Positions 39,966 through 49,368 of a DNA stretch of 64,000 bases are shown piece by piece. A program made the position numbers and the translations under genes. Numbering within the stretch: the first letter of the stretch is position 1; each line of letters opens with the position of its first letter. Below the pieces are notes generated by a model. The model did no database searches. It was not told the DNA's origin and saw nothing but the letters and a program-made list of their open reading frames with translations. Origin of the DNA: Pigmentiphaga aceris (GTDB lineage Bacteria > Pseudomonadota > Gammaproteobacteria > Burkholderiales > Burkholderiaceae_B); contig NZ_CP043046.1 in assembly GCF_008119665.1 (NCBI RefSeq), positions 1,550,001 through 1,614,000 on the forward strand, given 5' to 3'.

Positions 39966-41009
39966 ATGCCCGTTAGCGACTACGAACTGATCCGCGCCTG
40001 GCAACAGGTGCTGACCCTGTCGAAGCTGGAGGCCGGACAAAGCGTAACGGTGTTGACCAGCGCCACCACGCACCCGCAAACCCTGTCCACTGCGTTGATC
40101 GCTGCCCAATCCATGGGGGCCATCGTCAATCGCCTGGACCTGCCACCGGTCAACGCCGACAAGGCGCTTAGTCGCGATTCGCTGGCTTACCTGGGCACCA
40201 CGCCGCTGACGGGCAACCGTGCGGCGATTGCTGCCTTGAAAGAAAGCGACCTGGTGCTGGATTTGATGACACTGCTGTTCTCGCCCGAGCAGCATGACAT
40301 CCTGTCGGCCGGCACCAAGATTCTGCTTGCCGTCGAACCGCCGGAAATCCTGGTGCGCATGGTGCCCACCGAGGCCGATCGCACGCGCGTGAAAAAAGCA
40401 GCCACGCTGATCGAAGCCGCGAAAGAGATGCACGTGGTGTCGGCAGCAGGCACCGACCTGCGCTGCCCGCTGGGCGAATTCCCGGTGGTCAGCGAATATG
40501 GATTTGTTGATGAGCCGGGTCGCTGGGATCACTGGCCCAGCGGATTCGTGTTGACGTGGGCCAACGAAGGCGGTGCCAACGGCACCATCGTGATCGACCG
40601 GGGCGACATTCTGCTGCCGCAGAAGTCCTACGCGACCGATCAGATCGTACTCACGGTGGAAAACGGTTTTGCCACCAGGATCGAAGGCGGCGTCGACGCG
40701 GAATTGCTGCGCGAATACATGGAGTCCTTCAAGGATCCCGAGGCCTATGCGATTTCGCACATCGGCTGGGGCCTGCAACCGCGCGCGCATCGCGCCACGC
40801 TGGGTCTGTACGACCGCGAAGCCACCATCGGCATGGACGCCCGCGCCTACGAAGGCAACTTCCTGTTCTCGCTCGGCCCCAACAACGAAGTGGGCGGCAG
40901 CCGCACCACCACCTGCCACATCGACATTCCGCTGCGCGCATGCACGGTCAGCCTGGACGGCGTGCCGGTGGTCGAGAGAGGCAAAGTGCTGGACGGCGGC
41001 GGCAACTAA
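39966..41009 (+). CDS. nicX: 2,5-dihydroxypyridine 5,6-dioxygenase
   Basis: A 347-residue non-haem iron dioxygenase that opens 2,5-dihydroxypyridine to N-formylmaleamate. The length and overall sequence agree with P. putida NicX (about 350 residues), a peptidase M29-like fold adapted to iron. Candidate metal ligands lie in VSEYGFVDEPGRWDHW (about 178-193) and TTTCHIDIP (about 317-325). GGAG seven bases before the ATG sets the start. It is followed 27 bp later by the Mo-subunit gene. The downstream enzymes NicD, NicF and NicE are not in the window. Confidence 0.88.
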   Translation: MPVSDYELIRAWQQVLTLSKLEAGQSVTVLTSATTHPQTLSTALIAAQSMGAIVNRLDLPPVNADKALSRDSLAYLGTTPLTGNRAAIAALKESDLVLDLMTLLFSPEQHDILSAGTKILLAVEPPEILVRMVPTEADRTRVKKAATLIEAAKEMHVVSAAGTDLRCPLGEFPVVSEYGFVDEPGRWDHWPSGFVLTWANEGGANGTIVIDRGDILLPQKSYATDQIVLTVENGFATRIEGGVDAELLREYMESFKDPEAYAISHIGWGLQPRAHRATLGLYDREATIGMDARAYEGNFLFSLGPNNEVGGSRTTTCHIDIPLRACTVSLDGVPVVERGKVLDGGGN

Positions 41010-41036
41010 GGTCTGGCCGACGTCGGGTTCTCGTCC

Positions 41037-43361
41037 ATGAGCACGCTTTCTTCCTTGTCGGCGGCTGGGTCGGCTGACTCGTTGGCGGCAGCGTCGGGAT
41101 CGTCCGGCGCGGCTGCCAACGCGCTGATCACCACGCACAAGCCGCAACATCTGGCGCTGCTGCAAGATCGGCATGCATTGCTGGTGACGCGCGCGCCGTT
41201 GCCGGGCGTCAAGCCCGCACCCGGACAGCCGGGTGCAGCGTCTGACTACGTGCCGCCAACACCGGATATTTTCGTCGCGGTGCTGGCCAACGGTCTTGTG
41301 CTGGCGTTCAACGGCCACGTCGATCTGGGCACGGGTATTCGCACGTCTTTGGCGCAGATCGTTGCCGAAGAACTTGATGTCGACCTGGAGCGTGTCGACA
41401 TGGTGCTTGGCCACACCGAGGCCGCCCCCAATCAGGGGCCGACGATTGCCAGCGCCACCATTCAGATATCAGCTGTGCCCTTGCGCAAGGCTGCGGCTCA
41501 AGCGCGCGCCTGGTTCGTCGCGCAGGCCGCCAATGTGTTGGCGGTGGATGCCGCCACGCTTCGTGTGGACGACGGGTTGATCCAATCTGCCGACGGCGGG
41601 CGCATCGATTACTGGACCGTGCTGAATCGAGGCGGTGCAATCCTGTCGCTGGCCGACGCCGTGGTGCTCAAGCCCGCCGCAGAGTACCGCATCGTCGGCA
41701 AGTCCACGCCTCGCGTGGACATTCCTGCAAAGGCCACTGGCGCATTGACCTACGTGCACGACGTGCGTGTGGCGGGCATGTTGCACGGCCGGGTGGTGCG
41801 CCCGCCTTATGCTGGGTTGGACAGCGGAAGCTTCATCGGCAACAGCCTGCTCGATGTGGATGAAGCGTCCGTTGCGAACCTGCCCGGCATCGTCAAGATC
41901 GTGCGGCAGGGGGACTTCGTTGGCATCGTCGCCGAACGGGAAGAACAGGCCATTCGTGCGGCCCGTCAACTCAAGCTGCGTTGGGCACCGATCCCGCCTG
42001 CGCCCGATCTGTCCGACTTGGCCCAGGCCCTGCGCACCGCGCCGTCTACCTTGCGGCCTTTGACCGAGCAGGGCAACGTCGACGCAGCCTTGGCTGACGG
42101 CACTGAACTGGCCTGCGACTACCTCTGGCCTTATCAGATGCATGCGTCCATCGGGCCGTCCTGCGCCGTGGCCGATTATCGCGACGACGGTTTGACTGTC
42201 TGGGCCGGTACGCAGAATCCGCATATGCTGCGCATCGACCTGAAACGCCTGCTCGACCTGGGCGAAGACAAGATCGAAATCGTACGCTTGGAAGCGGCCG
42301 GTTGTTACGGCCGCAATTGTGCAGACGACGTTTGTGCCGACGCGGCGTTGTTGTCCAAGGCCGTGGGTGCGCCGGTGCGCGTGCAGCTCAGCCGCGAGCA
42401 GGAACACGCGTGGGAACCCAAAGGCACCGCGCAGTTGATGACCGTGCGTGGCGCGGTGGATCGGCACGGCAATTTGTCTGCTTACGACTTCAGCACGCGT
42501 TACCCCTCCAACGACGCGCCCCTGTTGGCCTTGCTGCTGACCGGGGTAGTGCCTGCCGAACCGCGTACCTTGCAGATGGGCGACCGCACCGCAGTGCCGC
42601 CTTATCGCTACGAATCGATGCGCATCGCCTGCCACGACATGCCGCCTTTGGTGCGCTCGTCATGGCTGCGTGGCGTGTCCGCGTTGCCGAATTCGTTCGC
42701 GCACGATTGTTTTGTCGATGAGCTGGCGGAACAGGCTGGGCAAGATCCGTTGGCGTTCCGGCTGCGTCATCTGGACGATTCACGTGCGGTCGATTTGCTG
42801 CGCGCGGTCGCAGCACGTGCAGGCTGGCAGCATGGCGCTAACGGCTCGCGTGGACAGCCGAATGCCGATGGCTGGCTGCACGGAAGGGGCGTGGCGTACG
42901 CCCGCTACATCCACAGCCGTTTCCCCGGCTTCGGTGCCGCCTGGTCCGCCTGGGTGATCGACCTGCGTGTTGACCCGAAAACAGGTCGTATCGTGGTCGA
43001 CAAGATCGTGGTCGGCCAAGACACCGGCATGATGGTCAACCCCGACGGCGTGCGCCACCAGATCCACGGCAACGTGATCCAGTCGCTCAGCAGGGCGCTG
43101 AAAGAGTCGGTCAGTTTCGACGCAAAAGGCGTCACCAGCCTGGAGTGGGGTGCCTACCCCATCCTGGGCTTCAAGGACATCCCGGACATCGATGTCGTCC
43201 TGATGCCGCGCCAGGACGAGCCGCCAATGGGGGCAGGCGAATCGGCTTCCGTCCCGGGTGCCGCTGCGGTTGCGAACGCCCTGTTCGACGCCACCGGCAA
43301 ACGCTTCCGCGCCCCGCCGTTCACGCCCGAGCGAGTGATGCAGGTGTTGCGCGACAAGTGA
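41037..43361 (+). CDS. nicotinate dehydrogenase-type molybdenum subunit without cytochromes
   Basis: A 774-residue molybdopterin-binding subunit of the xanthine dehydrogenase/IorB class. The two Mo-binding parts, including GHVDLGTGIRTSLAQIVAEEL (about 95-115) and the closing catalytic block PPMGAGESASVPGAAAVANA (about 725-745) with the active glutamate, are intact. The domain starting PAKATGALTYVHD corresponds to the start of the truncated copy at 34801-37971. It ends after the Mo domain and has no CxxCH haem site. It therefore most likely provides the nicotinate-hydroxylating centre, working with NicA and the haem-bearing protein encoded by the divergent operon. P. putida has all of this in one NicB chain. 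The first 30 residues are Ser/Ala-rich, with no clear signal peptide. Confidence 0.8.
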   Translation: MSTLSSLSAAGSADSLAAASGSSGAAANALITTHKPQHLALLQDRHALLVTRAPLPGVKPAPGQPGAASDYVPPTPDIFVAVLANGLVLAFNGHVDLGTGIRTSLAQIVAEELDVDLERVDMVLGHTEAAPNQGPTIASATIQISAVPLRKAAAQARAWFVAQAANVLAVDAATLRVDDGLIQSADGGRIDYWTVLNRGGAILSLADAVVLKPAAEYRIVGKSTPRVDIPAKATGALTYVHDVRVAGMLHGRVVRPPYAGLDSGSFIGNSLLDVDEASVANLPGIVKIVRQGDFVGIVAEREEQAIRAARQLKLRWAPIPPAPDLSDLAQALRTAPSTLRPLTEQGNVDAALADGTELACDYLWPYQMHASIGPSCAVADYRDDGLTVWAGTQNPHMLRIDLKRLLDLGEDKIEIVRLEAAGCYGRNCADDVCADAALLSKAVGAPVRVQLSREQEHAWEPKGTAQLMTVRGAVDRHGNLSAYDFSTRYPSNDAPLLALLLTGVVPAEPRTLQMGDRTAVPPYRYESMRIACHDMPPLVRSSWLRGVSALPNSFAHDCFVDELAEQAGQDPLAFRLRHLDDSRAVDLLRAVAARAGWQHGANGSRGQPNADGWLHGRGVAYARYIHSRFPGFGAAWSAWVIDLRVDPKTGRIVVDKIVVGQDTGMMVNPDGVRHQIHGNVIQSLSRALKESVSFDAKGVTSLEWGAYPILGFKDIPDIDVVLMPRQDEPPMGAGESASVPGAAAVANALFDATGKRFRAPPFTPERVMQVLRDK

Positions 43362-43520
43362 TGATTTGGCAGCGTGTCGCGGTGGATACGCCATGCCGCG
43401 TCGGCCTGGTACGTCGATGGCAAGGCTTGTCGGGCCGCACTTTCCTGAGCGTCAGTCCTTAATCTCTTCCAGCATCTTCATCCGCAGAATCTCGTTCATG
43501 CGGGAAGGGACTTTTGTGTC

Positions 43521-44432
43521 CTATTCCTTCCTGTGCACGTCCTTCGGACGCCGCAACAGCATCAAGTCATACAGCTCCTGTGCCGCCATCGGCAGGCTCG
43601 CGCCGCGCCGTTTCACCAGCGAAATCTTCCGCACCAAGCCTTCCACATTGATTGGCCGGCTCACCAGCTCGGGCCGCTGAAACTCATACAGCGTCAGCGC
43701 CGGCACCACCGTGATGCCCATCCCCGCCGCGATCATTGCGGTCACGGTTGCCAGTTGCTCGACCTCCATGGCGGTCTGCATTGGGTAGGGGTGAAACGCG
43801 CGCTCCAGTTGCAGCCGCACGCTGTGTGATCGCGCCAGGTGAATGAAGGGCGCTGCCGCCAGGTCGCGCACGCCGATCTTGCGTTGCGTGGCCAGCGGGT
43901 GCGATCGGTGGCAGACCAGGTGGAAACGGTCGTTGCACAGCAGTTGGGTGTCCAGGTCTTCGGCGTTCGTGTGCGACGACGCCAACGCAAAGTCTGCGCG
44001 ACCCGAGCGCACCAGTTCCAGACAAGGTGCCGACAACACATCGGCCAATGCCAATTCAATGGCCGGATAACGCTGCCGAAATTCCGCGAACACGCCGGGC
44101 AACCAACCCGATGCCAAGGACGGCAGGGCGGCGACCGACACGCGGCCTTTGTGCAGCATGGCGTGGCCCTGGAAGTCCGCGATCATCGCGTCGAAGTCGC
44201 CCACTACACGGCGCACCGAGGTTTCCAGCAATTCCCCTTGCGGGGTCAGTTCCACATTGCGGGTGTCCCGATCAAACAGGCGATACCCCAGCGTGTCTTC
44301 GATTGCTTTGATCAGGGAACTGAAGGCCGACTGGGACAGATGACATTGCCGGGCAGCCCGCGTGAAGCTGCGTTGTTCCACCAGCGCCAGAAAGGCCCGC
44401 AGGTCACGTGTAGAGAGATTTATCTCTTTCAT
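43521..44432 (-). CDS. LysR-family regulator of the TRAP/RLP operon
   Basis: A 303-residue LysR regulator: N-terminal HTH (LRAFLALVEQRSFTRAARQCHLSQSAFSSLIKAIE, 10-45) and a substrate-binding domain from about 95. It is transcribed away from the TRAP-VOC-RLP-kinase genes, with 186 bp between the two start codons, the usual layout for a LysR protein controlling its neighbour. The inducer is probably the sugar acid taken up by the TRAP system or an intermediate of its breakdown (inference). The nic genes lie behind it and are less likely targets. Confidence 0.85.
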   Translation of the reverse strand: MKEINLSTRDLRAFLALVEQRSFTRAARQCHLSQSAFSSLIKAIEDTLGYRLFDRDTRNVELTPQGELLETSVRRVVGDFDAMIADFQGHAMLHKGRVSVAALPSLASGWLPGVFAEFRQRYPAIELALADVLSAPCLELVRSGRADFALASSHTNAEDLDTQLLCNDRFHLVCHRSHPLATQRKIGVRDLAAAPFIHLARSHSVRLQLERAFHPYPMQTAMEVEQLATVTAMIAAGMGITVVPALTLYEFQRPELVSRPINVEGLVRKISLVKRRGASLPMAAQELYDLMLLRRPKDVHRKE

Positions 44433-44618
44433 CGCTTAATCCATTCAAATTTTCTGTTTTCCAGATTCTAGCCACGGGTCTACAGTCTACGCATCAGAAG
44501 TTGGCGCATGCCACGCATTGCAGCAGTGCCGGGTTCCCGGATGCCCACTGCACCAAGCCGCTCGACAAGAAACGCGATCCGCCGATCCGAGGCCGGGTCC
44601 ACCCAGGAGAGACTGTCC

Positions 44619-45626
44619 ATGTCCGTCACCCGTCGCACCGTGTTGCGCGCGCTTGCTGCCGCGCCCGCTTTGTATCTGGCCCCGCGCTTCGCGCACGCTG
44701 CCGAGTTCACTTACAAGTACGCCCACAATCTGCCGATCACGCACCCGCTGCACATCCGTGCGCAGGAAGCCGTGGATCGCATCAAGAAAGAATCCAACGG
44801 CCGGCTTGAGATCAACATCTTCCCGAGCAACCAGCTGGGCGGTGACACCGACATGCTGTCGCAGGTGCGCAGCGGCGGCATCGAGTTGTTCACCCCCTCG
44901 GCGCTGGTGATTGCCACGGTCGTGCCGGTGGCGGCGATCAACGCAGTGGGCTTTGCGTTTGCCAACTACGACCAGGTCTGGAAGGCGATGGACGGCAGCC
45001 TTGGCGCGCATGTGCGCGAAGCCATCGGCAAGGCCAACCTGTATGCGTTTTCCAAGATGTGGGACAACGGTTATCGCCAGATCACCACCAGCAATCGCCC
45101 GGTGCAGACTGCGAAAGACCTGGAAGGCACGAAGATTCGTGTGCCGGTGAGCCCGCTGTCGGTGTCGATGTTCAAGGGGCTGGGTGCTGCACCCGCCAGT
45201 TTGCAGTTCAGCGAGGTCTATTCGGCCTTGCAGACCAAGATCGTGGATGCCCAGGAAAACCCGCTGCCGATCATTCAGCAGGCCAAGCTGTTTGAAGTGC
45301 AGAAGTTTGCCTCGCTGACCAATCACATCTGGGATGGCTACTGGTTCATTGCCAACGGCCGTGCTTTCAAGCGCTTGCCTGAAGACCTGCAGAAACTGTG
45401 GGAATCTGCTTTCAACGATGCGGGTGAGCGTCAACGCGACGACTTGCGCAAGATGAACCAGTCGATCCAGACCGATCTGGAAAGCAAGGGCCTGAAGTTC
45501 AACACCGCTGCGCCCGACAGCTTCCAGGCCAAGCTGCGCGAAGCGGGTTTCTACGCCGAGTGGAAGAAGAAGTTCGGTGATCAGGCTTGGGGTCTGCTCG
45601 AAAATACCGTCGGCAAACTGGCCTGA
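44619..45626 (+). CDS. TRAP transporter binding protein DctP-like (system 1)
   Basis: A 335-residue periplasmic solute-binding protein for a TRAP importer. The N-terminus has a twin-arginine-like signal (SVTRRTVLRALAAAPALYLA) cleaved after about residue 27. Family blocks are YKYAHNLPITHPLHIRA, LEINIFPSNQLGGDTDML, KIRVPVSPL near the substrate arginine, and FSEVYSALQTKIVDAQENPL. It is about half identical by eye to the second DctP at 62768-63787. AGGAG nine bases upstream sets the start. The ligand is unknown; a branched sugar acid is inferred from the downstream enzymes. Confidence 0.9.
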   Translation: MSVTRRTVLRALAAAPALYLAPRFAHAAEFTYKYAHNLPITHPLHIRAQEAVDRIKKESNGRLEINIFPSNQLGGDTDMLSQVRSGGIELFTPSALVIATVVPVAAINAVGFAFANYDQVWKAMDGSLGAHVREAIGKANLYAFSKMWDNGYRQITTSNRPVQTAKDLEGTKIRVPVSPLSVSMFKGLGAAPASLQFSEVYSALQTKIVDAQENPLPIIQQAKLFEVQKFASLTNHIWDGYWFIANGRAFKRLPEDLQKLWESAFNDAGERQRDDLRKMNQSIQTDLESKGLKFNTAAPDSFQAKLREAGFYAEWKKKFGDQAWGLLENTVGKLA

Positions 45627-45628
45627 TC

Positions 45629-47500
45629 ATGCACCTCGCTGATGCTTCGGTCCAGCCGGGTAACCCGGTTGGCACCGGCGGCTTTCTTGCCGCCGCTGAC
45701 CGTGCGCTGGGCCTACTGGTCGAGATTCCCGCTGCCCTGCTGGTGCTCGCCGAGATCGCTTTGCTGCTGGCAAGTGTGATTGCCCGATACGTCTTCCACA
45801 CGCCGCTGGTGTGGGGGGACGAACTCGCGTCGATGATGTTCCTGTGGTTGTCGATGCTGGGCGCGGTCGTGGCCTTGCGGCGCGGCGAACACATGCGCAT
45901 GACGGCACTGTTGTCACGGGTCAGTCCGCAGGCACGGGCGTTCATCGACGTGCTGACGATTGCGGCGTCGATTGCCTTCATGTTCATGGTGTTCCCGCAT
46001 GCGCTGGAATACGCCGAAGAAGAGGCGGTCGTCTCGACGGCGGCGCTTGAAATCAGCAACGCATGGCGGGCCTCGGCCTGGCCGGTGGGCATGGGCCTGA
46101 TGTTGTTGACGGGTGTGCTGCGCCTGACGCGTGTCGCGACATTGAAGCAGGCCGTGTCGTCTCTGGCACTGGTTGCGCTGATCGTCGGCGTCTTCTACCT
46201 TGCCAGCCCGATCCTGATGACGCTGGGCAAAGTCAATCTGATCATCTTCTTTGTCGGGGTGGTGGCGGTCAATGTGTTCCTGGGTGTGCCGATTGCGTTC
46301 GGCTTTGCACTCGCCACCTTCGGCTACCTGGCGCTGACTACGCATACGCCGCTGGTCGTGATGGTCGGGCGCATGGACGAGGGCATGTCGCACATGATCT
46401 TGCTCGCGGTGCCGATGTTCATCTTCCTGGGCATGCTGATCGAGATGACCGGAATGGCACGCGCCATGATCGGTTTCCTGGCCAGCCTGCTGGGCCATGT
46501 GCGCGGCGGCCTGTCTTATGTGCTGATCGGTGCGATGTACCTGGTGTCGGGTATTTCGGGTTCCAAGATTGCCGACATGGCGGCCGTCGCCCCGGCCCTG
46601 TTCCCCGAGATGCAGAAGCGGGGTTCCAAGCCTGGTGACCTTGCCGCGCTGTTGTCGGCTACCGGCGCGCAAACCGAAACCATTCCGCCGTCCATCGTGC
46701 TGATCACCATTGGTTCGGTGACCGGTGTGTCCATCGCGGCGCTGTTCACGGGTGGTCTGCTGCCCGCCGCAGCGCTGGGCCTGGTGCTTGGTTTCATCGT
46801 CTGGCGTCGCAGCCGCAAACAGGATCTGCAAGGGCTGGTGCGTGCCACGCGCAAGGAAATTCTGCGCACGCTGTGGATCGCCTTGCCTGCCATCGTGTTG
46901 CCTTTCCTGATCCGCGCTGCGGTGGTGGAAGGTGTGGCAACGGCGACGGAAGTCTCGACCATTGGCATTGCGTACTCGGTGATCGCCGGCCTGTTGCTGT
47001 ATCGCCAGTTCGACTGGAGCCGTCTGCCGAAGATGCTGGTCGATACCGCCACCTTGTCGGGTGCCATCATCTTCATCGTCGGCGCAGCTACTGCGATGGC
47101 CTGGGGTCTGACCCAATCTGGTTTCTCGCGTGACCTGGCGGCCCTGATGACGCAGATTCCTGGCGGCACCGTCGGCTTCCTGCTGGTCTCCATCGTGGCC
47201 TTTGCGATCCTGGGCAGTGTGCTGGAAGGCATTCCCGCCATCGTGTTGTTCGGACCGCTGCTGTTCCCGATTGCCCATGCGGTCGGGGTGCACGAAGTCC
47301 ACTACGCCATGGTCGTGATCCTGGCGATGAGCCTGGGCCTGTTCGCACCGCCTTTCGGCGTAGGTTTCTACGGTGCCTGCGCGATCAGCAAGGTCGACCC
47401 GGACGAAGCGATTCCCTATATGTGGGGTTATCTGGTTGCGCTGGCCATCGGTACGGTGATCATCGCGCTGGTCCCCTGGATCTCCATCGGTTTCCTGTGA
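45629..47500 (+). CDS. fused TRAP permease DctQ-DctM (system 1)
   Basis: A 623-residue inner-membrane protein joining the small DctQ subunit (about 1-190, with SVIARYVFHTPLVWGDELASMMF) and the large 12-helix DctM subunit (about 200-623, with AVPMFIFLGMLIEMTGMA and SGSKIADMAAVAPALFPEM). It uses the sodium gradient to take up the ligand delivered by DctP. The start codon lies two bases after the DctP stop, so the genes are coupled; the in-frame codons before this ATG overlap DctP and are not needed. Fused QM chains are a known subtype. Confidence 0.9.
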   Translation: MHLADASVQPGNPVGTGGFLAAADRALGLLVEIPAALLVLAEIALLLASVIARYVFHTPLVWGDELASMMFLWLSMLGAVVALRRGEHMRMTALLSRVSPQARAFIDVLTIAASIAFMFMVFPHALEYAEEEAVVSTAALEISNAWRASAWPVGMGLMLLTGVLRLTRVATLKQAVSSLALVALIVGVFYLASPILMTLGKVNLIIFFVGVVAVNVFLGVPIAFGFALATFGYLALTTHTPLVVMVGRMDEGMSHMILLAVPMFIFLGMLIEMTGMARAMIGFLASLLGHVRGGLSYVLIGAMYLVSGISGSKIADMAAVAPALFPEMQKRGSKPGDLAALLSATGAQTETIPPSIVLITIGSVTGVSIAALFTGGLLPAAALGLVLGFIVWRRSRKQDLQGLVRATRKEILRTLWIALPAIVLPFLIRAAVVEGVATATEVSTIGIAYSVIAGLLLYRQFDWSRLPKMLVDTATLSGAIIFIVGAATAMAWGLTQSGFSRDLAALMTQIPGGTVGFLLVSIVAFAILGSVLEGIPAIVLFGPLLFPIAHAVGVHEVHYAMVVILAMSLGLFAPPFGVGFYGACAISKVDPDEAIPYMWGYLVALAIGTVIIALVPWISIGFL

Positions 47501-47545
47501 TCCGCCTAGTGGCGTGATCCCCCAAATTCTTCGAGGTAAGCATTC

Positions 47546-48085
47546 ATGAGCCGCTTTTTTGGTGAAGTGCGTCAGCTGGGCTATGTGGTCCACGATATTG
47601 AAAAAGAAATGAAGCACTGGACGGAAGTCCTGGGCGTGGGTCCCTTCTATTACGCCGAGCGTGTGCCGGTGCAGAACTTCCACTACCAGGGCAAGCCCTC
47701 GCCCATCGAAGTGTCGGTGGCGCTGGCCAACTCGGGCCCGCTGCAGATCGAACTGATCCAGCAGCGCAACGATGCACCGTCGATGTACAAGCGTTTCCTG
47801 GACGAAGGCCGCACGGGTCTGCAACACATCGCCTACTGGACCGAAGACTTCGACAACGATGTCGCGCGTCTGGACAAGCAGGGCCTGATCGTCGGCATGA
47901 GCGGCGACGTGGGGGATAAAGGCCGCTATGTGTATTACGAGACCGAGACCCATCCGGGCACGATCATCGAGTTGTCTGAAGTTGCCGGTCCCAAAGGTCG
48001 CCTGTTCAAGCTGATCCGCGAAGCCTCGCAAGGCTGGGATGGCAGCGACCCAGTGCGCAAATTCCCTGATCTTTCTACGCTGTAG
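47546..48085 (+). CDS. VOC-family (glyoxalase/bleomycin-type) protein
   Basis: A 179-residue protein with the paired beta-alpha-beta-beta-beta modules of the vicinal oxygen chelate fold: LGYVVHDIEKEMKHWTEVLGVGPFYY at the start and GLQHIAYWTEDFDNDVARL in the second half. Metal ligands may be the His in LQHIAY and the Glu in GTIIELSE. VOC enzymes catalyse isomerisation, epimerisation, dioxygenation or C-C cleavage at a bound metal. It lies 45 bp after the TRAP permease and 8 bp before the RuBisCO-like gene, so a step in the same sugar-acid pathway, perhaps epimerising or isomerising an oxo acid, is inferred. The exact reaction cannot be read from the sequence. Confidence 0.75.
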   Translation: MSRFFGEVRQLGYVVHDIEKEMKHWTEVLGVGPFYYAERVPVQNFHYQGKPSPIEVSVALANSGPLQIELIQQRNDAPSMYKRFLDEGRTGLQHIAYWTEDFDNDVARLDKQGLIVGMSGDVGDKGRYVYYETETHPGTIIELSEVAGPKGRLFKLIREASQGWDGSDPVRKFPDLSTL

Positions 48086-48093
48086 GCCGATCC

Positions 48094-49368
48094 ATGAGTG
48101 ATTCATCACGGGCGTCGCGCCCCGAGTTCGAGGCGACCTACCTGATCGAGACGCCGTTTCCGCTGGCCCAGGCGGCCGACGTGTTGGCCGGTGAGCAGTC
48201 CAGCGGCACGTTTGTACGGGTGGCGGGCGAGACCGATGACCTGCGTCAGCGCACCCGCGCCGAGGTCGTGAAGATCGAAGAACTGCCGTCGTTTGATACG
48301 CCCAGCCTGCCGAATGCGTTCCTGGATCGCCGCCAGAAGGGCGGGCCGTACAAGCGTGCTCACATCACTGTGCGTTTCCCCGAGGAAAACATCGGCAATA
48401 ACCTGCCGACCTTGGCCGCGACGGTTACCGGCAACATCTACGACCTGGGCGAGATGACGGGCGTGAAGCTGCTGTCGCTCAAGCTGTCGCCATCCTACGT
48501 GAAGCAGTTCGATGCGCCGCGTCAGGGCGTGGCGGGCACACGGCGCTTGGTGGGGCGTGACAGCGGTCCGATTCTGGGCACGATCATCAAGCCGAACGTT
48601 GGCCTGTCGCCTGCCGACACCGCGCGCACCGTGGCGCAGCTGTGTGAAGCGGGCGTGGACTTCATCAAGGACGACGAGTGCATGGCAAACCCGCCGCACT
48701 CGCCGCTGGCCGAGCGCGTGCGTGCCGTGATGCGGGTGATCAATGATCACGCCCAGCGTACTGGTCGCAAGGTGATGTACGCCTTCAATATCTCGGACGA
48801 ACTGGATGCCATGCGTCGGCATGCGGCTCTGGTCGAAGCCGAAGGCGGCACCTGCGTGATGGCAAGCGTGAACTGGTGTGGCTACAGCGCGATGCAAAGC
48901 CTGCGCCGGTCTACCTCGCTGGCCATTCACGGGCATCGCAACGGCCTGGCCATGATGACGCGTCATCCGTCGCTGGGTATTGCGTTCCAGCCCTACCAGG
49001 TCATGTGGCGTCTGGCCGGTGTCGATCAATTGCACGTGAACGGCCTGGCGGGCAAGTTCTACGAGCATGACGATAGCGTGGCCGCTTCGGCGCGGGATTG
49101 CCTGACACCCCTGGGTGGTTATGATGCGGTGATGCCGGTATTTTCGTCAGGGCAGTGGGCGGGCACGGTGCCGCCGACCTTCGCGGCGGTGGGCAGCGAC
49201 GACTTGATCTTCCTGTCGGGCGGCGGCATTCTGGGCCACCCCGATGGCCCGGCTGCCGGCGTGCAAAGCATTCGGGATGCATGGGACGCCGCGCGCAGCG
49301 GGATTGCGTTGCCGACGTATGCGGAAAACCGTCCTGCGCTGGCCAGTGCGCTGTCGTTCTTTGGTTGA
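48094..49368 (+). CDS. RuBisCO-like protein, possible OiaX-type
   Basis: A 424-residue form IV RuBisCO-like protein. The N-terminal alpha/beta domain leads into a TIM barrel with IIKPNVGLS (K166) in place of the RuBisCO KPKLG, and the magnesium site VDFIKDDE (K192, D194, E195) is kept, as is a lysine in loop 6 (NGLAGKFYE). The loss of the second lysine of KPKLG argues against carboxylase activity. RuBisCO-like proteins paired with DUF1537 kinases include OiaX, which acts on 3-oxo-isoapionate 4-phosphate in D-apionate breakdown. The kinase gene follows here, so an OiaX-like reaction is plausible. The exact substrate remains open. A methionine-salvage role is unlikely because no other such genes are near. 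Confidence 0.82.
   Translation: MSDSSRASRPEFEATYLIETPFPLAQAADVLAGEQSSGTFVRVAGETDDLRQRTRAEVVKIEELPSFDTPSLPNAFLDRRQKGGPYKRAHITVRFPEENIGNNLPTLAATVTGNIYDLGEMTGVKLLSLKLSPSYVKQFDAPRQGVAGTRRLVGRDSGPILGTIIKPNVGLSPADTARTVAQLCEAGVDFIKDDECMANPPHSPLAERVRAVMRVINDHAQRTGRKVMYAFNISDELDAMRRHAALVEAEGGTCVMASVNWCGYSAMQSLRRSTSLAIHGHRNGLAMMTRHPSLGIAFQPYQVMWRLAGVDQLHVNGLAGKFYEHDDSVAASARDCLTPLGGYDAVMPVFSSGQWAGTVPPTFAAVGSDDLIFLSGGGILGHPDGPAAGVQSIRDAWDAARSGIALPTYAENRPALASALSFFG

Noticed and set aside
45914..48109. Open frame of 731 codons on the minus strand
   Set aside because: Antisense to the TRAP permease and VOC genes, rich in His, Gln and Asp, no domain and no ribosome site.
48094..49368. True carbon-fixing RuBisCO large subunit
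   Set aside because: The KPKLG lysine pair is reduced to KPNVG, no small subunit or phosphoribulokinase is present, and the context is sugar-acid catabolism.
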